From contig JAENZP010000002.1 of assembly GCA_016841205.1 (NCBI GenBank), positions 62,001-126,000 on the forward strand: a DNA stretch of 64,000 nucleotides, written 5' to 3'. Below the pieces are notes generated by a model. It ran no database searches. It saw only the letters and a list, made by a program, of their open reading frames with translations, and was not told the DNA's origin. The position numbers and the translations under genes are program-made. The DNA comes from Desulfoscipio geothermicus (GTDB lineage: Bacteria; Bacillota; Desulfotomaculia; Desulfotomaculales; Desulfallaceae). This document shows, one piece after another, positions 62,378-64,000 of this stretch (the first letter of the stretch is position 1; each line of letters begins with the position of its first letter).

Positions 62378-64000
62378 CTAAGGCAGTATCTCAACGTATC
62401 CTTCCGTTCCGTTTATTCGAATTCGCTGTCCATCCCGGATCAATTTCGTGGCGTTATCCACGCCTACGACCGCGGGAAGGCCGTATTCGCGCGCAATGAC
62501 GGCTCCATGAGTCATCAGTCCGCCTACTTCCGTCACCAGGCCTTTAACGGATACAAACAGCGGCGTCCAACTGGGGTCAGTGAATGAAGTGACCAAAATA
62601 TCGCCTTCTTCTGTTTTAGCATCGGCCATTTTTAAAACGACCCGTGCCCGGCCCTCAATGACGCCGGATGAAACGGGTATACCCGCCAAAGCGCCCCGGG
62701 GAATATTACCGGTGTTGTATTCGCCGGAGATAGCCTCGCCCTCGGACGTCAACAACCGCGGTGGCGAAAGCTTCTCATAAACCGCATATTCCTCTTTTCT
62801 CCTGGTTATGATGCTGTAATCCAGCCGGTTGGTGCGAACAACCTCCCGGAGTTCCCAAAAGGACAGATAATAGATGTCTTCCTTTTCCCGGATGACGCCC
62901 TTTTGCACAAGCCCGGCTGCCTCCCGCAGCAGGGCCTGCTTATAAATCCAGTAGCGTTGAATGAAAGCATACTTGGGATACTCCCTATAACCAATAAAAT
63001 TGCGCAAAACGCTGATCATCTTTTTGGTTTTTTCAGCCTTTTGTTTGCCGCCGGGCAATTGCTCCAAACGGGTTATAAGATCCAGTTCTTTCTGCTCTGC
63101 TTCCAGCCGCCCCTGCTCAAATTTTCTGCTGCGCGCGTCGGGCTCAAAATTTTTGATATTGCTGAGGATCATGGGGATAAGCGCGGTCGGCTGCTCGTTC
63201 CAACGGGGCCTGGTTATATCGATCTCACCGGAACAGCGCATGCCGTACTTTTCCAGATACGCCCGTATTGAGCCGCCGACGGCAGCGCCGCCCGCCAGTT
63301 TGGCAAGGTCCTCAAAGAAAGTCTTATCACTGGCATGGTTAAAATAATCAATCACAGCCGGGTATCGCCGGACCACGTCCGATACATCCAGCAGCGCCAG
63401 CCCCATTTCCGATGTAACGTTATTGGCAACCGATTGGGAAAGCGTGTCGGCCGCGCTCTTCTCGCCCAGCCACTTTTCCATATTTTTATTGATCCAATAC
63501 GCCGCATACAAGCCCGCCATGATCGCTCCCATGCCCTGCGGGTTATACACAACTTCTTTTAATATCTTGTGGTCCTCCGCAATAAAGGCAAACAGTTCGT
63601 CACCGGACACGCCGGCGATCCTTTGCCGCAAATTTTTAATCGACGCCTCGTTGCTGGAAATGAGATCTTTGATTACCGTTACATCGTTATTGCGGTAAAG
63701 CTTGACGGCATGAATAAACATATCCCAGGACAGCTTCTCGCTACGTACGCTGAATAACCTCTTCCCCCGCGGCAATGATTTCATAAAAGCTCTTCGCCGC
63801 ATTAAATTCAAAATAGCGTTCTGCATCAGGGGGTCGTACTTACTCATCGTGCCGAGCATGATCTTACGGCCGACGGTCGAGGCCAGGTCATGCGACATAT
63901 CGACGAACAGTCTTCCGCCGGCTTGCAGTATTGGATATTGGTCAGATAAAAGTTGGAAAAAGGACACCCCCAATGGTTTGATGGCATCCGTCATCATCTG
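62378..64000 (-). CDS. PEP-utilising enzyme C-terminal part (PEP synthase / rifampin phosphotransferase-like), 5' end cut
   Basis: Frame still open at 64000; 540 codons seen. The last about 85 residues form the swivelling phosphohistidine domain: GRARVVLKMADAKTEEGDIL, TSFTDPSWTPLF and GGLMTHGAVIAREYGLPAVVGV with the catalytic His. The preceding 400 residues are mostly helical with no PEP/TIM-barrel domain, so the order (His domain last) is that of rifampin phosphotransferase-type enzymes rather than PpsA/PPDK. The ATP-grasp part would lie outside the window. Role here unknown. Confidence 0.85.
   Translation of the reverse strand, partial: QMMTDAIKPLGVSFFQLLSDQYPILQAGGRLFVDMSHDLASTVGRKIMLGTMSKYDPLMQNAILNLMRRRAFMKSLPRGKRLFSVRSEKLSWDMFIHAVKLYRNNDVTVIKDLISSNEASIKNLRQRIAGVSGDELFAFIAEDHKILKEVVYNPQGMGAIMAGLYAAYWINKNMEKWLGEKSAADTLSQSVANNVTSEMGLALLDVSDVVRRYPAVIDYFNHASDKTFFEDLAKLAGGAAVGGSIRAYLEKYGMRCSGEIDITRPRWNEQPTALIPMILSNIKNFEPDARSRKFEQGRLEAEQKELDLITRLEQLPGGKQKAEKTKKMISVLRNFIGYREYPKYAFIQRYWIYKQALLREAAGLVQKGVIREKEDIYYLSFWELREVVRTNRLDYSIITRRKEEYAVYEKLSPPRLLTSEGEAISGEYNTGNIPRGALAGIPVSSGVIEGRARVVLKMADAKTEEGDILVTSFTDPSWTPLFVSVKGLVTEVGGLMTHGAVIAREYGLPAVVGVDNATKLIRDGQRIRINGTEGYVEILP

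Overview
The window looks like chromosome of a low-to-moderate G+C, Gram-positive-type Firmicute. An anaerobic Peptococcaceae/Desulfotomaculum-like spore former is my best guess, but this is inference and no rRNA or other phylogenetic marker is present. Supporting features are an agr-type peptide quorum-sensing operon, a cyclic-di-AMP (ydaO-type) riboswitch, an SLH-domain cell-surface protein, AAGGAGG ribosome-binding sites with TTG/GTG starts, and capsule enzymes of the CapE/CapF/CapG type. Almost everything from 1 to 52.9 kb is on the minus strand.

Region A (1-13.3 kb) is an exopolysaccharide operon read right to left. It begins with an 85-aa two-helix membrane peptide, then a geranylgeranyl-reductase-like flavoprotein, a GT2, two GT4, a Wzx flippase, an Fe-S F420-hydrogenase-beta-like protein, a polysaccharide pyruvyl transferase, a large membrane protein, a broken serine-acetyltransferase-like gene, a further GT4 and manC (cut by the window edge).

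Region B (13.3-19.7 kb) is the regulatory core: agrC-agrB-agrD-agrA(LytTR). The 46-codon agrD (15402-15542) is easily overlooked. Three arrays of a GTCYA box with the same 13/21(/21) bp spacing, ending in a consistent -35/-10 promoter, stand in front of (i) the 85-aa peptide and the polysaccharide operon, (ii) a secreted 339-aa protein and (iii) a DUF1616 membrane protein plus a CPBP protease. The most economical reading is a quorum-sensing regulon that controls exopolysaccharide or envelope functions.

Region C (19.7-45.8 kb) holds a dicarboxylate symporter and a second capsule locus. The locus contains a UDP-glucuronate 4-epimerase, a ugd stub, capG-capF-capE (UDP-FucNAc), a second Fe-S F420H-beta-like protein, Wzx, Wzy, two pyruvyl transferases, GT2/GT4 enzymes, UDP-ManNAc dehydrogenase, a heparinase-like protein and a bacillosamine-type aminotransferase/acetyltransferase/phosphoglycosyltransferase trio. 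Decayed IS110 and IS3 copies and gene stubs mark where it was assembled.

Region D (45.8-52.9 kb) has three decaying copies of a MarR-regulator plus tyrosine-recombinase module, an Rpn-type nuclease, and HepT/MNT and HigBA toxin-antitoxin pairs (higB is frameshifted). An imperfect 19-bp inverted repeat lies between the first recombinase and the first capsule gene.

Region E (53-64 kb) has an SLH protein with a near-identical 324-bp duplication, a c-di-AMP riboswitch ahead of a CAP-domain secreted protein, a DUF2269 membrane protein, an OmpR-type two-component system divergent from a five-repeat secreted protein, a four-PAS histidine kinase, and the end of a PEP-synthase/rifampin-phosphotransferase-like gene. 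A GGGGTCAGACCTTGACA palindromic repeat recurs at 19.7, 50.6 and 62.3 kb. No rRNA, tRNA or CRISPR was recognised.
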